This document shows, piece by piece, positions 50,005 to 59,131 of a stretch of 64,000 nt of DNA. Origin of the DNA: ATM1 sp003577165. GTDB taxonomy: Bacteria > Armatimonadota > Fimbriimonadia > Fimbriimonadales > ATM1. Numbering within the stretch: position 1 is the stretch's first letter; each line of letters opens with the position of its first letter. Location of the stretch: assembly GCA_030263715.1 (NCBI GenBank), contig SZPM01000007.1, forward strand, positions 1 through 64,000, read 5' to 3'. The position numbers and the translations under genes were made by a program. Below the pieces are notes generated by a model that was not told where the DNA came from, searched no databases, and saw only the letters and a program-made list of their open reading frames with translations.

Positions 50005-51264
50005 ATGAACCTTAAGAGCCGCTCGCTCGCATGGCAGCTCGGCATGTCCGCCTACTGGTTCGCCACGAGCATGAAGTGGTTCGTGATGCTCCTGACTCTC
50101 GCTTTCGTCGTGAACGACATCGTTCCGGGCGGGGAGGAGGGGAAGTTGTGGGGGCGCGTCGTCCTGATCGGTGCGACTTGGGCGATGGTCGGCCCGGGAC
50201 TGTTCGGATATCTCAGCGATCGAACGAGAACGCGGTTTGGCAGATGGAGACCGTATCTCGCAATCGGCTGCGCGGGCACGGTGTTCGCTCTTATCGTGCT
50301 TTCCAACGCGCGGGAGTACTGGGTCGTCGTCGTCGGCTACTTGTTGCTTCAAATGTCGGACGACTTCGCGACAGGTCCCTACAGCATGCTGATTCCCGGC
50401 CTCGTGCCGGAGCACCAGCGCGGCCGCGCCTCAGGCGTCATGGCCCTGATGCAGTTTTCCGCTCATCTTGCGGGCGCAGCGGTGTCGCTTGCCCTCGGCG
50501 ACATCCGTCCGATCTACCTGACGGTTGCGACGATGAGCGTCGTGTGCGCGCTCATCACGCTCTTCACCGTTCGGGAAGACCCGGCCGAGCGGATTAGTGA
50601 TCGTGTGGGATTCGCCGAAGGGTGGATTCAACCGTGGAAAGATCACGACTTTCGGTGGGCGTGGATCGTGCGGTTTCTGAATGCGCTCGGCTTTTACTTG
50701 ATCTTGACGTATCTCGGTCTCTATTTCGCGCATGTCGTGAGGGATTTCACCGCCTTTGGGATACCGATTGCGAAGGTCGGTGAAGGAGTAACGCCCGAGG
50801 GCGCCGCGAAGGAGGCGGTGCTTAAGGTGGCCGTGATCATCGCCGTTCTGGCTGCGATCGGCGGAGTCGCGGGGGGGAGGCTTGCCGACAAGATCGGCAG
50901 GAAAAGGGTCGTTGCGGGCTGCGGCTGGCTGATGTTCGCGGTGTTGGTGCCGTTTGCGCTCATTCCAGACTTTTCGGTCATCGTATGCCTGGCGCTGCTG
51001 TTTGGATTCGGATACGGGGCGTACGAGTCCTCCAACTGGGCGCTCGTTTCCGACGTGATGCCGAGTCGCGAGAACCTCGCGAAGGACATGGGCATCTGGC
51101 AGTCGAGCATCCCTGCGCCTCAGGTCATTGCGGGCAGCCTTGGCTTCGTCGTGGATACGAAGAACATGCAGGGGACGAGCGGCTACACGATCGTGTTCCT
51201 GGTTGCCGCCGCTGCTTACCTGTTCTCCACTTTGTCGGTCCGACAGATTCGCGGCTCGACGTAG
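50005..51264 (+). CDS. MFS/GPH-type sugar transporter
   Basis: A 419-residue carrier with about twelve spans. DRTRTRFGRWRPYLAIG in the first cytoplasmic loop is the glycoside-pentoside-hexuronide cation symporter signature; GRLADKIGRKRVV in the central loop is the MFS repeat. Sugar or glycoside uptake is likely; the substrate is unknown. The ATG at 50005 has no strong ribosome binding site. It is divergent from rpsB and followed by mnmE. Confidence 0.82.
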   Translation: MNLKSRSLAWQLGMSAYWFATSMKWFVMLLTLAFVVNDIVPGGEEGKLWGRVVLIGATWAMVGPGLFGYLSDRTRTRFGRWRPYLAIGCAGTVFALIVLSNAREYWVVVVGYLLLQMSDDFATGPYSMLIPGLVPEHQRGRASGVMALMQFSAHLAGAAVSLALGDIRPIYLTVATMSVVCALITLFTVREDPAERISDRVGFAEGWIQPWKDHDFRWAWIVRFLNALGFYLILTYLGLYFAHVVRDFTAFGIPIAKVGEGVTPEGAAKEAVLKVAVIIAVLAAIGGVAGGRLADKIGRKRVVAGCGWLMFAVLVPFALIPDFSVIVCLALLFGFGYGAYESSNWALVSDVMPSRENLAKDMGIWQSSIPAPQVIAGSLGFVVDTKNMQGTSGYTIVFLVAAAAYLFSTLSVRQIRGST

Positions 51265-51277
51265 CACAATCGTCGAA

Positions 51278-52594
51278 GTGGATTCTCTCGACGACGTCAT
51301 CGTCGCACCCATCACCGGCGTCACGCCTGCGGCCGTTGCGTTGATTCGGGGCTCCGGCGCGGGCTCGTGGCGGCTTGCCGAGGCCGTGTTCCGCGCGGCC
51401 GGAAATTCGAGGCTCGAGCCCCGGCATGCGGTTCTGGGCGTGATTCACAACGATGGCGAGGTGATTGACGAGGGCTATCTCGTGCTGTTCGAATCGGGGA
51501 AGAGTTACACGACAGAAGAGTCCTTCGAACTGTCCTGTCATGGCAATCCGGCGATCGTTCGCCGCATTGTGAACCTTCTGATCGAAAAGGGCGCGAGGGC
51601 TGCGCGCCCCGGGGAGTTCACGGAGCGCGCGTTTCTCAACGGCAGGATCGATCTTACGCAGGCGGAAGCCGTACGCGACACGATCGAAGCCGCGACGGAA
51701 GCGCAGCAGCGCCGGGCTCGGCTTCTTCGAGATGGGCGGCTCGCTCGACATGCGGCGGAAATCCGACGAAAAATCGCACACGAACTCGCGACCGTGGAAG
51801 CGGTGACGGACTTCTCGGAAGAGATCGGCGATCTCGACCGGGAGGCTTCGTGCGAGAGAATCTCCTCCATCGTCGCTGAAATTCGAGAACTGATCGCGAA
51901 CGCGAGTTCTGCGCACATCATGCGGCACGGGCTGCGCATCGCCATCGTCGGTCGGCCGAATGTGGGCAAGTCTTCGCTCATGAACCGCATGTTGGGTTCG
52001 GATCGAGCCATCGTTACGGAGATCCCCGGCACCACGCGCGACACGATCGAGGAGGCCGTCGAGGTTCGCGGATTGCCCGTCGTGCTCATCGACACTGCGG
52101 GAATTCGTCAGACGGAGGATCGAGTGGAGGCGATCGGAGTCGAGAGATCACAGTTGGCGGCTGCGCACGCCGACACGGTGTGGATGGTCATCGAGGCGCC
52201 GTCGGGCTGGACGTCGGAGGATGAGGCCCTGGCAGCGGCTCTCGGAAGGGAGCCGGATTTGATCGTTGCCAACAAAGCGGATTTAGGGAAGCAAGAGTCC
52301 CGAGGAATTCTGGTCTCCGCGCTGACCGGTGAGGGCTTCGACCAACTTGAGGCGGCGGTTCAGGATTGCTTTGGCGCCGAACTGCCGCTCGCGAACGAAA
52401 GACAGAGCGAGAGGTTAGCGGCGGCAGCAGACCGGCTCGAGGCTGCGCGGGCAACTTTAGAAGAAGGGATGCCGACCGACTTGGCTTGCGTCGACCTGTA
52501 CGGTGCGCTTCACGAAGTCGGCGCAGTTACCGGGGATTCGGCGACGGACGACATCTTGGAGCAGATCTTCCGCGACTTCTGCATCGGCAAGTAG
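51278..52594 (+). CDS. mnmE: tRNA modification GTPase
   Basis: With MnmG it makes the cmnm5 group at U34 of tRNAs. The N-terminal domain has YTTEESFELSCHGNP; the G domain has GRPNVGKSS (G1), IPGTTRDT (G2), DTAGIR (G3) and NKAD (G4); the C-terminal CIGK Cys motif ends the protein. The GTG at 51278 gives MDSLDDVIVAPITG, the normal start, and is 7 bases after a CACAAT box. The frame upstream overlaps the transporter and is not used. mnmG is not adjacent. Confidence 0.96.
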   Translation: MDSLDDVIVAPITGVTPAAVALIRGSGAGSWRLAEAVFRAAGNSRLEPRHAVLGVIHNDGEVIDEGYLVLFESGKSYTTEESFELSCHGNPAIVRRIVNLLIEKGARAARPGEFTERAFLNGRIDLTQAEAVRDTIEAATEAQQRRARLLRDGRLARHAAEIRRKIAHELATVEAVTDFSEEIGDLDREASCERISSIVAEIRELIANASSAHIMRHGLRIAIVGRPNVGKSSLMNRMLGSDRAIVTEIPGTTRDTIEEAVEVRGLPVVLIDTAGIRQTEDRVEAIGVERSQLAAAHADTVWMVIEAPSGWTSEDEALAAALGREPDLIVANKADLGKQESRGILVSALTGEGFDQLEAAVQDCFGAELPLANERQSERLAAAADRLEAARATLEEGMPTDLACVDLYGALHEVGAVTGDSATDDILEQIFRDFCIGK

Positions 52595-52724
52595 CGAATT
52601 GTCAACAGTCGGTTAACGGCGTTTCATATCCCGGCAATTCTGCATTTGACGGAAATGTCGCTCGGTACACTTTCACCGTTACAGCCGGCATGCACGCGGC
52701 TGGAATTCGTAGGAGGATGCAGAT

Positions 52725-53744
52725 TTGAAGGGATCATCAGTTGGCGTGTTCGCCCTGGCAATCGCGGTGGCCGGCTGCGGCGGAGGCAGTGGGTCAGCGA
52801 GCGAGAACGGAAGCGCGGCAGAAGCCCTCTCGGGCGAGATCGTGGTGGACGGTTCGAGCACGGTGCTCCCGATTAGCGAGGCAATGTCCGAGGAGTTCAC
52901 GGCAGAGCATCCCGACGTGCGCGTGCCAGTTGCAGCGAGCGGAACGGGCGGCGGCTTTAAGAAGTTCGCAAACAAGGAAGTAGACGTCAGCGACGCATCG
53001 AGGCCGATCAAGGAGTCCGAGGTCGAGGCATGCGCCGCAAACGGCGTCGAGTTCATCGAACTGCCGGTCGCATTCGACGGTCTGACCCTCGCGGTCAACG
53101 CCCAGAACGACTGGGTGGACCACCTCACACTCGCGGAACTGAAGGCGATTTGGGAGCCAAACAGCCAGGTTCGGTATTGGTCGGACGTTCGTCCCAGTTG
53201 GCCGAAGATCGAAATCAAACTCTATGGCGCCGGGCATGACTCCGGCACGTTCGATTACTTCACCGAGGCGGTGGTGGGGTCGGAAGGGTCCATCCGCTCC
53301 GATTACACGGGCAGCGAAGACGACAACACGTTGGTGCAGGGAGTTGCGGGCGACAAGGGAGCGCTTGGATTCTTCGGCTTCAACTACTACGTCGAGAACA
53401 AGGACAAGATCCGCGCGGTCCCAATTGATGCGGGTCGTGGCCCCATCGTCCCCTCGGAAGAGACGATCCGCAGCGGAGAGTACTCGCCGCTGAGTCGGCC
53501 GCTGTTCATTTACGTGAGGAGAGATGCGGCAGATCGGCCAGAAGTCGCTGCATTCGTCGAGTTCTACCTTTCGAATGCGGTCGAAATCGTGCCGGAGACC
53601 GGCTATGTGCCGCTGACAGCGGAGATCTACGATCTCGTCGCAGCGCGCTTCAAGAAGCGGACGACGGGTTCCGTGTTCCAAGGCGGATCTCAAGTCGGAA
53701 TGAAATTCGAGGAGATCCTTAGCAAGGAGACGGGCGAGCAGTAG
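52725..53744 (+). CDS. pstS: phosphate ABC transporter substrate-binding lipoprotein
   Basis: A 339-residue PstS. The lipobox AVAGC makes Cys18 the lipid site. IVVDGSSTVLPISEAM and AASGTGGGFKKFANKEVDVSDASRPI bind phosphate; GHDSGTFDYFTEAV and GALGFFGFNYY are typical. The TTG start has AGGAGG eight bases upstream, more convincing than other starts. It leads pstC by 17 bp. Upstream direct repeats GTCAAC and GTTAAC about 11 bp apart are a weak Pho-box candidate only. Confidence 0.95.
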   Translation: MKGSSVGVFALAIAVAGCGGGSGSASENGSAAEALSGEIVVDGSSTVLPISEAMSEEFTAEHPDVRVPVAASGTGGGFKKFANKEVDVSDASRPIKESEVEACAANGVEFIELPVAFDGLTLAVNAQNDWVDHLTLAELKAIWEPNSQVRYWSDVRPSWPKIEIKLYGAGHDSGTFDYFTEAVVGSEGSIRSDYTGSEDDNTLVQGVAGDKGALGFFGFNYYVENKDKIRAVPIDAGRGPIVPSEETIRSGEYSPLSRPLFIYVRRDAADRPEVAAFVEFYLSNAVEIVPETGYVPLTAEIYDLVAARFKKRTTGSVFQGGSQVGMKFEEILSKETGEQ

Positions 53745-53761
53745 GTTTGTAAGGAGCGCGA

Positions 53762-54664
53762 TTGGCAGCGGGAATCGTCGTCCAGCGAAAGAGGAAGGAA
53801 GGGTTCGTTCGCGGCCTCTCCTTCCTTTGCGCTTTTGTGAGCGTCTTGACGACGATTGGCATCGTGTGGACGCTGGTGTCGGAAACCGTCGTATTCTTCC
53901 GTGATGTCGGCATCGGCGAGTTCCTCTTTGGGACGCGGTGGTCTCCCGTCATCGAGCCGCGCGCGTTCGGGATCCTCCCTCTGTTCGCGGGCACGATGCT
54001 CGTGGCGATCGGCGCCGCTTTGCTCGCAGTCCCGATCGGTTTGTTCGTCGCGATCTATCTGAGCGAGTATGCGGCGCCGGGCGTGAGGAGGTGGGTGAAG
54101 CCCGTCCTCGAACTCCTGGCCGGGATTCCGACGATCGTCTACGGCTTCTTCGCTCTGTTCTTCGTGACCCCCCTGATTCAGAGGTACTTGCTTCCCGACT
54201 TGCCGACATTCAACGCCTTGTCGGCATGCATCGTCGTGGCGATCATGATCCTGCCGACGATCGCGTCGCTTTCAGAGGACGCGCTTCGTTCCGTTCCTCA
54301 ATCGCTTCGCGAGGGGGGGCTTGCAATGGGCGCCACGAAAGGGGAGGTCATCCGAAGCATCGTCGTTCGCGGGGCGTTCAGCGGGATTATGTCGAGCGTG
54401 CTGCTTGCAATCTCCAGGGCGGTTGGCGAGACGATGGCGGTGACGCTTGCCGCGGGAATGCAGCCCAACCTAACGGTCAACCCAACCGAGACGATTCAGA
54501 CGATGTCGGCGTTCATCGTCCAACTGGCGAAGGGCGACACTCCTCGCGGAACGACCGAATACCAGACGATTTACGCCGTTGGGCTCACTCTGTTTGCCAT
54601 CACGCTGGTGATGAATCTGATGGCCGCGAGACTCGTGAAGAGGTTCCGCTACAACTATGGTTAG
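53762..54664 (+). CDS. pstC: phosphate ABC transporter permease
   Basis: A 300-residue inner-membrane permease with six spans. SLREGGLAMGATKGEVIRSIV is the EAA loop that contacts the ATPase; ISRAVGETMAVTLAAG and LLAGIPTIVYGFFALFF are typical of PstC. The TTG start is 17 bp after pstS. It overlaps pstA by 8 bp. Confidence 0.94.
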   Translation: MAAGIVVQRKRKEGFVRGLSFLCAFVSVLTTIGIVWTLVSETVVFFRDVGIGEFLFGTRWSPVIEPRAFGILPLFAGTMLVAIGAALLAVPIGLFVAIYLSEYAAPGVRRWVKPVLELLAGIPTIVYGFFALFFVTPLIQRYLLPDLPTFNALSACIVVAIMILPTIASLSEDALRSVPQSLREGGLAMGATKGEVIRSIVVRGAFSGIMSSVLLAISRAVGETMAVTLAAGMQPNLTVNPTETIQTMSAFIVQLAKGDTPRGTTEYQTIYAVGLTLFAITLVMNLMAARLVKRFRYNYG

Positions 54665-55550
54665 CGCGGGCATCGTGGGGGCCAAGGCGACCGGGCTCGG
54701 AGTGTGGAGAACCGTGCGCGAGAGAACGTTCGTGATTGCGTGTATGTTCGCCACGCTCTTTGCGCTATTTGCTCTCGTCGTCCTGTTTTACGGCATCGTC
54801 CGAGACGGGTGGGGGGCGCTGAGTTGGGATTTCATCACGAATTTCCCTTCGAGGCGCGCTGCGAAGGCCGGCATCTACTCCGCGCTCGTCGGGACTCTCT
54901 GGCTGATGGGACTCACGACGGTGGTGACCGTGCCGCTCGGAGTCGGAGCGGCCGTGTACCTCGAGGAATTCGCGCCGAAAAATCGTCTGACCGCGTTCAT
55001 CCAGTTGAACATCAGCAATCTGGCCGGAGTCCCGAGCATCGTGTACGGCCTTTTGGGCCTGACGATTTTCGTTCGCGGACTGCAGTTGGAGCGAAGTCTG
55101 GCCGCGGGCGCCCTCACTCTCAGCCTTCTCATTCTGCCCGTCGTCATCACGGCCGCGCAGGAAGCTCTGCGCGCCGTCCCACGCGCCTACCGCGAAGCCT
55201 CGCTCGCGATTGGCGCAACCACTTGGGAGACGGTTCGGGATCACGTGCTGCCTCAAGCCGTGCCGTCTATCATCACCGGAATCATCCTCGGCTTGTCGCG
55301 CGCGATCGGCGAGACCGCCCCGCTCATCACCATCGGCGCGTTTGCGTTTGTAACGTTCCTTCCGTCAGGTCCGATGGACAAGTTCACTGCTTTGCCGATT
55401 CAGATTTTCGACTGGGCGTCCCGGCCACAGGCGGCATTTCACGAACTCGCCGCAGGTGGAATCCTCGTCTTGATGGCGGTGCTGCTCCTCTTCAACTCGT
55501 TGGCGATCGGGCTGCGGTTGTACGCGGAGCGCAAGATAATTCGGCTCTGA
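54657..55550 (+). CDS. pstA: phosphate ABC transporter permease
   Basis: A 297-residue permease paired with PstC. YREASLAIGATTWETVRDHV is the EAA loop; ISNLAGVPSIVYGLLGLTIF and LSRAIGETAPLITIGAFAF are diagnostic PstA blocks. The next gene is speE, not pstB, so the ATPase and PhoU must be encoded elsewhere or be absent. Confidence 0.95.
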   Translation: MVSAGIVGAKATGLGVWRTVRERTFVIACMFATLFALFALVVLFYGIVRDGWGALSWDFITNFPSRRAAKAGIYSALVGTLWLMGLTTVVTVPLGVGAAVYLEEFAPKNRLTAFIQLNISNLAGVPSIVYGLLGLTIFVRGLQLERSLAAGALTLSLLILPVVITAAQEALRAVPRAYREASLAIGATTWETVRDHVLPQAVPSIITGIILGLSRAIGETAPLITIGAFAFVTFLPSGPMDKFTALPIQIFDWASRPQAAFHELAAGGILVLMAVLLLFNSLAIGLRLYAERKIIRL

Positions 55551-55578
55551 GCTGCCTAAGAGGGTACAAAGGGCGCCT

Positions 55579-56439
55579 ATGGACGGCGTCGGGGCATATC
55601 GAATGTATCCGATTCGGTCGGATGTTCTGACGATGACGGTAAAAGTGGACCGGTGCGTCGAATCCGTGCAATCGCCCTACCAACACATCGAAGTCCTCGA
55701 CACGAAGGCGTATGGCCGGATGCTATTCCTGGACGGCCACGTGCAACTGGCGCAATCCGACGAGGGAATGTATCACGAAGCGCTCGTTCACGTTTGCGGC
55801 CTCAACGTTTCGAGTCTCAGGAGGGCGCTCGTCATCGGCGGCGGCGACGGAGGCGTAATCCGAGAGTTAGTCAAGTATCCGACCATCGAGCGGATCGACA
55901 TCGTCGAGATCGACGAAGAGGTGATTCGGGTTTGCCTGCAGCACATGCCTTTTGTCTCGAACGGCGCGTTCGATGACAGTCGTGTGCAACTCACGATCGG
56001 CGACGCTTTCCCTTTCGTCAAAGAGTGTCAGGATCGCTATGAGTTGATCGTCGTCGACGCGACAGACGTGTATGAGGAAGAGGACGGCTCGCTGAGCGAG
56101 ATGCTGTTCACTGAAGGTTTCTACCGGGACTTGGTGAGGCTCCTGTCCCCGGATGGATATGTCGTCACGCAGGCCGACAACCCGATCTACTGCCCCTATT
56201 CGCTCGAAGCGATTCGGACGGAGTTTGCCAAGGCCTTTCCGAAGGTGGGGGACTATGTCGCGCTGGTGCCTTCATTCGGCGGTATGTCGGCATATTGCTG
56301 GGCGAGCCAGGGCGCTGGGCTGAAGGACGTGGACGCGCTCGATTTCGGACGGGTGCGGCTCGATTTCTTTTCGCGCTCTTGGTACGATTTCGCGAGGTCG
56401 TCGGTCGTTGACTCCTTGACGAAGCGCGCGCCGAAGTAG
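55579..56439 (+). CDS. speE: spermidine synthase
   Basis: Aminopropyltransferase using decarboxylated SAM. QSPYQHIEVLDTKAYGRMLFLDG, the HEALVHVC polyamine contact, ALVIGGGDGGVIRELVK and VVDATDVY carry the cofactor and putrescine residues. The usual Asp of the VVD...D gate is present. The ATG is 8 bases after TACAAA (55565-55570), giving another leaderless candidate. It converges on the RidA gene with 26 bp between them. Confidence 0.92.
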   Translation: MDGVGAYRMYPIRSDVLTMTVKVDRCVESVQSPYQHIEVLDTKAYGRMLFLDGHVQLAQSDEGMYHEALVHVCGLNVSSLRRALVIGGGDGGVIRELVKYPTIERIDIVEIDEEVIRVCLQHMPFVSNGAFDDSRVQLTIGDAFPFVKECQDRYELIVVDATDVYEEEDGSLSEMLFTEGFYRDLVRLLSPDGYVVTQADNPIYCPYSLEAIRTEFAKAFPKVGDYVALVPSFGGMSAYCWASQGAGLKDVDALDFGRVRLDFFSRSWYDFARSSVVDSLTKRAPK

Positions 56440-56465
56440 CGGTCCGAGTTTTCGGCGGATCGTGC

Positions 56466-56864
56466 TTATGAAGAGTTGTCTTCGATGACGGCCTCGGCCT
56501 CGATCTCGACCAGCCACTCCGGTTCGAGAAGTTGGGCGACGACCATTGTCGCGGCAGGCCGAATCTCTCCGAAGCGCTCGCCGTGCGCCCGGCAGACGGG
56601 CCCAAAGTTCGCTCTCTCGGAAATGAAGATGCGCGTTCTCACAACGTCTTGCAGCGTGCCGCCCGCTCGGCGGATGGCGTCCTCGATGATGTCAATCACG
56701 CGATGCGCTTGACCGTAGGCGTCGCCCGGGCAGGCGGTGCGACCGTCCTCGTCGATCGGCGCAGTGCCGCTCACGAAAATGTGATTTCCGACCCGCACTG
56801 CTCGGCAGAATCCGATCTTGCCTTCGTAGGGCGAAACGCCGGAGATTCGCTGTCTGTCACTCAT
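56466..56864 (-). CDS. RidA family enamine/imine deaminase
   Basis: A 132-residue YjgF/RidA-like protein. GNHIFVSGTAPID and the RPAATMVVAQLLEPEWLVEIEAEA block are typical; the Arg of the RPA segment normally contacts the enamine acid. It is encoded after the GH172 gene with an 8-bp overlap, an unusual pairing. Confidence 0.87.
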   Translation of the reverse strand: MSDRQRISGVSPYEGKIGFCRAVRVGNHIFVSGTAPIDEDGRTACPGDAYGQAHRVIDIIEDAIRRAGGTLQDVVRTRIFISERANFGPVCRAHGERFGEIRPAATMVVAQLLEPEWLVEIEAEAVIEDNSS

Positions 56865-58869
56865 CCGTGATTAGGAGGTAGTCGATGCCGAACATCATGC
56901 CCGGCGCAGCTGCGTCTCTCTTGCCCACGATTTCGGCCTCGAGTGTGTTCTTTTCCCGAACTTCCACCGAGCCGAAGTCAATCGTCTTGAGTTCGAGCGT
57001 AGGGTTGTAAAAGTCGATCGGCGGGCCGAGTTTCTCGCCATTCCAATAGAGTTGAATGATGCCGTAATCGCTCGCGACGCAGAAGCGTCCAATGAGCCTC
57101 TGGCGGCCGGCGCCCGCAGAAGGAACTTCCCAAGCCGTCCTGTCACCTGGCTTGCCGTGCCGCCACCAGACCTGCGCGAAGTTGGACCAACGATCATCGA
57201 GTCCCTGCGGGCCGATCTCACCCGAACCACGCTTGAGAACCGCCAACTCCTCGCCTTCGATGGCGTTGGGATGCTTCTTGGCGGGGGGGATCTCGAAGAC
57301 GCCGAGATCCGACTCGCGGACCGGCATCAGGTTATCCGTAGATTCTCCGTCGGCGTACCAGTAGGCAATGGTCGCGAAATCTGCGCGCGTCTCCGCCCAG
57401 TGCCAGATCTCCATGTCGAAACGGAACGAAGTGGTCCATGGCATATCGTCGATGATGTGCCAGCGGTTCACCGCAGTGTAGCCACGATTTCCGGGGCCGT
57501 CGCATCGAGGCTGGTTATGGTAAGGGTGCATGAACGGATCCGGACAGCACCAGGCATATCCAAAGTAGTCCTCCGTTCCCGTTCCAAACGTCGAGGGAAA
57601 GGCCTCGCCGTCAATGTAGACCTTCTCGTCGCCTTCTCCCCACCATTGCGTCACAGGGTTGGCGACGAATTGCGCTGAGCCCACATACCTTCCGCGCCCT
57701 TTGGCCTCGAGGTAATTCCAGTCGCGCATCGGACGGGTCGAGATGGTGTCGCGCTTCCACTTCGCGCGGAAGTAGAGGGTCTCATCCGTGAACGGACGCG
57801 GAGTCCAGAGGACTTCCATCGAGACCTGGATCGGATACTTCGAGTGGTTGGTTAGGAAGAACCTGCCGGATTGCTTCTGCGGCATGACCCAGCGCGACTG
57901 CATGATCCCGGTGGATTCGTAGATCGTAACTGGGAAGGAAGAATAGGGCACGAATCCGGGAGCGGCACCGAAGAAGTCTCCGACGGGTGAGCTAATCGCC
58001 GACATCGAGTCGAAGTCCGCATTAAAGACGACGCTGCGAAGCACCTGATCGTCTGGCGCTTGTTCTCCGAGTCCGTTCGGCGAGTTTTCGTCCGGCAGGA
58101 ACCCCTTGCACCAGATGCTAAGTTGCCGCACGGCCCCCTCCCCAACGGGAGTGCGCAGCGTGAAGACCTGGCCGGGTTGAAGGATAGCGGCGTCCGCGAC
58201 GACCCGGTCTTTTACAAACCGCTCGACCCTGGGAGACGTCAGTTTGTTCGCGATCGAGTTCGCGAGGATGGCTGCGTCCTTAACGTCTGCACGCTTGAAA
58301 CTGTCTACTGCGGTCCCAGATTCGTAGATCCTGTAATTCACGTGGTAGTAGAGCGACGCAGGATTCGCGTTCACATCATCTACAGTGATCTTGATACTCT
58401 TGGAGTAGGGGATCGGATAGTACAGGTTCGCGCCCATGCTTCGCCGTCCGCTGAAGGGGGGGGCGAAGTCCGGATGCTTGCCGGAAGTGATGTCCTCGAA
58501 TGAGGTTACGATCTCGGGCATCTCCGCGCCGTCGACGTAAATCCGCAGGTTGCCTTGCGGGTTCGCCGTCCAGATGCGAACGACCGCTCCTGGGCCCTGA
58601 AGGTCGGCCAGCACGTACTCATTCCGACCGGTCCTGCGCTCCACCCGCACGAAGTTCCCGTGGTCTCGATTTGCTAACCAGTTCTCGTTTGGGCCTTTCG
58701 CGGCCGGATCGTAACTGCTGGCTTGGCGTGTCACGTATCGCGGCGAAGGCAACGCCGAGAGCCGATCCAGGTCGGCCATCTCCTTGAGGAGGGTCCTTAC
58801 ATTTACGGATTGCGCCTGGCCCGCGCTCGCGCACAGGAGAAGAACTAAGAGCCCCCAAAGGTTTCGCAT
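56857..58869 (-). CDS. GH172 (DUF2961) family secreted protein
   Basis: A 670-residue exported protein. The ATG at 58869 begins MRNLWGLLVLLLCASAGQAQ, a clean signal peptide; the frame to 58908 would add 13 residues from the promoter. Conserved blocks include LADLQGPGAVVRIWTANPQGNLRIYVDG, LYYPIPYSKSIKITVDD, FGTGTEDYFGYAWCCPDPF and YRWHIIDDMPW-like WHIIDDMPWTTSF. GH172 enzymes act on fructofuranose or related furanoside sugars. The linked RidA gene is co-transcribed. Its 5' side is divergent from a c-di-AMP riboswitch. Confidence 0.85.
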   Translation of the reverse strand: MRNLWGLLVLLLCASAGQAQSVNVRTLLKEMADLDRLSALPSPRYVTRQASSYDPAAKGPNENWLANRDHGNFVRVERRTGRNEYVLADLQGPGAVVRIWTANPQGNLRIYVDGAEMPEIVTSFEDITSGKHPDFAPPFSGRRSMGANLYYPIPYSKSIKITVDDVNANPASLYYHVNYRIYESGTAVDSFKRADVKDAAILANSIANKLTSPRVERFVKDRVVADAAILQPGQVFTLRTPVGEGAVRQLSIWCKGFLPDENSPNGLGEQAPDDQVLRSVVFNADFDSMSAISSPVGDFFGAAPGFVPYSSFPVTIYESTGIMQSRWVMPQKQSGRFFLTNHSKYPIQVSMEVLWTPRPFTDETLYFRAKWKRDTISTRPMRDWNYLEAKGRGRYVGSAQFVANPVTQWWGEGDEKVYIDGEAFPSTFGTGTEDYFGYAWCCPDPFMHPYHNQPRCDGPGNRGYTAVNRWHIIDDMPWTTSFRFDMEIWHWAETRADFATIAYWYADGESTDNLMPVRESDLGVFEIPPAKKHPNAIEGEELAVLKRGSGEIGPQGLDDRWSNFAQVWWRHGKPGDRTAWEVPSAGAGRQRLIGRFCVASDYGIIQLYWNGEKLGPPIDFYNPTLELKTIDFGSVEVREKNTLEAEIVGKRDAAAPGMMFGIDYLLITDE

Positions 58870-58929
58870 AAGACCTACCTCGCGATTGGCCGTACTGATT
58901 TTCACCACTCCACCGCGCGTTTCCTTTGA

Positions 58930-58935
58930 TATAAT
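58930..58935 (+). promoter_or_regulatory. extended -10 promoter of the riboswitch transcript
   Basis: TGATATAAT (58927-58935) is an extended -10 with consensus TATAAT. Start would be near 58942, just before the riboswitch. No TTGACA-like -35 is needed with an extended -10. Confidence 0.7.
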
Positions 58936-58940
58936 GACTC

Positions 58941-59090
58941 CTTAGCCGAATCTGGGCGCCGCCCGGAACGGGGGAACCACGACCGAGTGGGGTGAATGCC
59001 GAACCCGGCAAGAGCAGCTCTTGGCTCTAACCCGTCAGCTAACCCCGTAGGCGAAACGAGAGCCTGACCGTGGGCACAGAGTGGTGCCGA
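58941..59090 (+). ncRNA. c-di-AMP riboswitch (ydaO-yuaA class)
   Basis: The conserved core is present in order: CGGAACGGGGGAACCA (58964-58979), GGGGTGAATGCC (58989-59000), a variable arm with AGAGCAGCTCTTGGCTCT, then CCCGTCAGCTAACCCCG (59031-59047) and TAGGCG with the closing GAGAG. These match the ydaO consensus (GGGGGAACCA, GGGTGAAT, CGTCAGCTAACCTCGTAGGCG). Known members bind two c-di-AMP and usually switch genes off. No terminator is visible between it and the next gene, so control may be at translation. Ends are approximate. Confidence 0.9.
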
Positions 59091-59131
59091 TGGGCGTGCT
59101 CCTGGACCGACATCAAGGAGGTATCCGCTTG

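Noticed and set aside
48943..50415. A 490-residue version of S2
   Set aside because: The extension would cross the leader and promoter; the ATG at 49818 has AGGAGGAAAA and a normal S2 start.
52595..52724. Pho box before pstS
   Set aside because: GTCAAC and GTTAAC about 11 bp apart are suggestive, but only one pair is present and the -35/-10 is unclear; not enough to claim.
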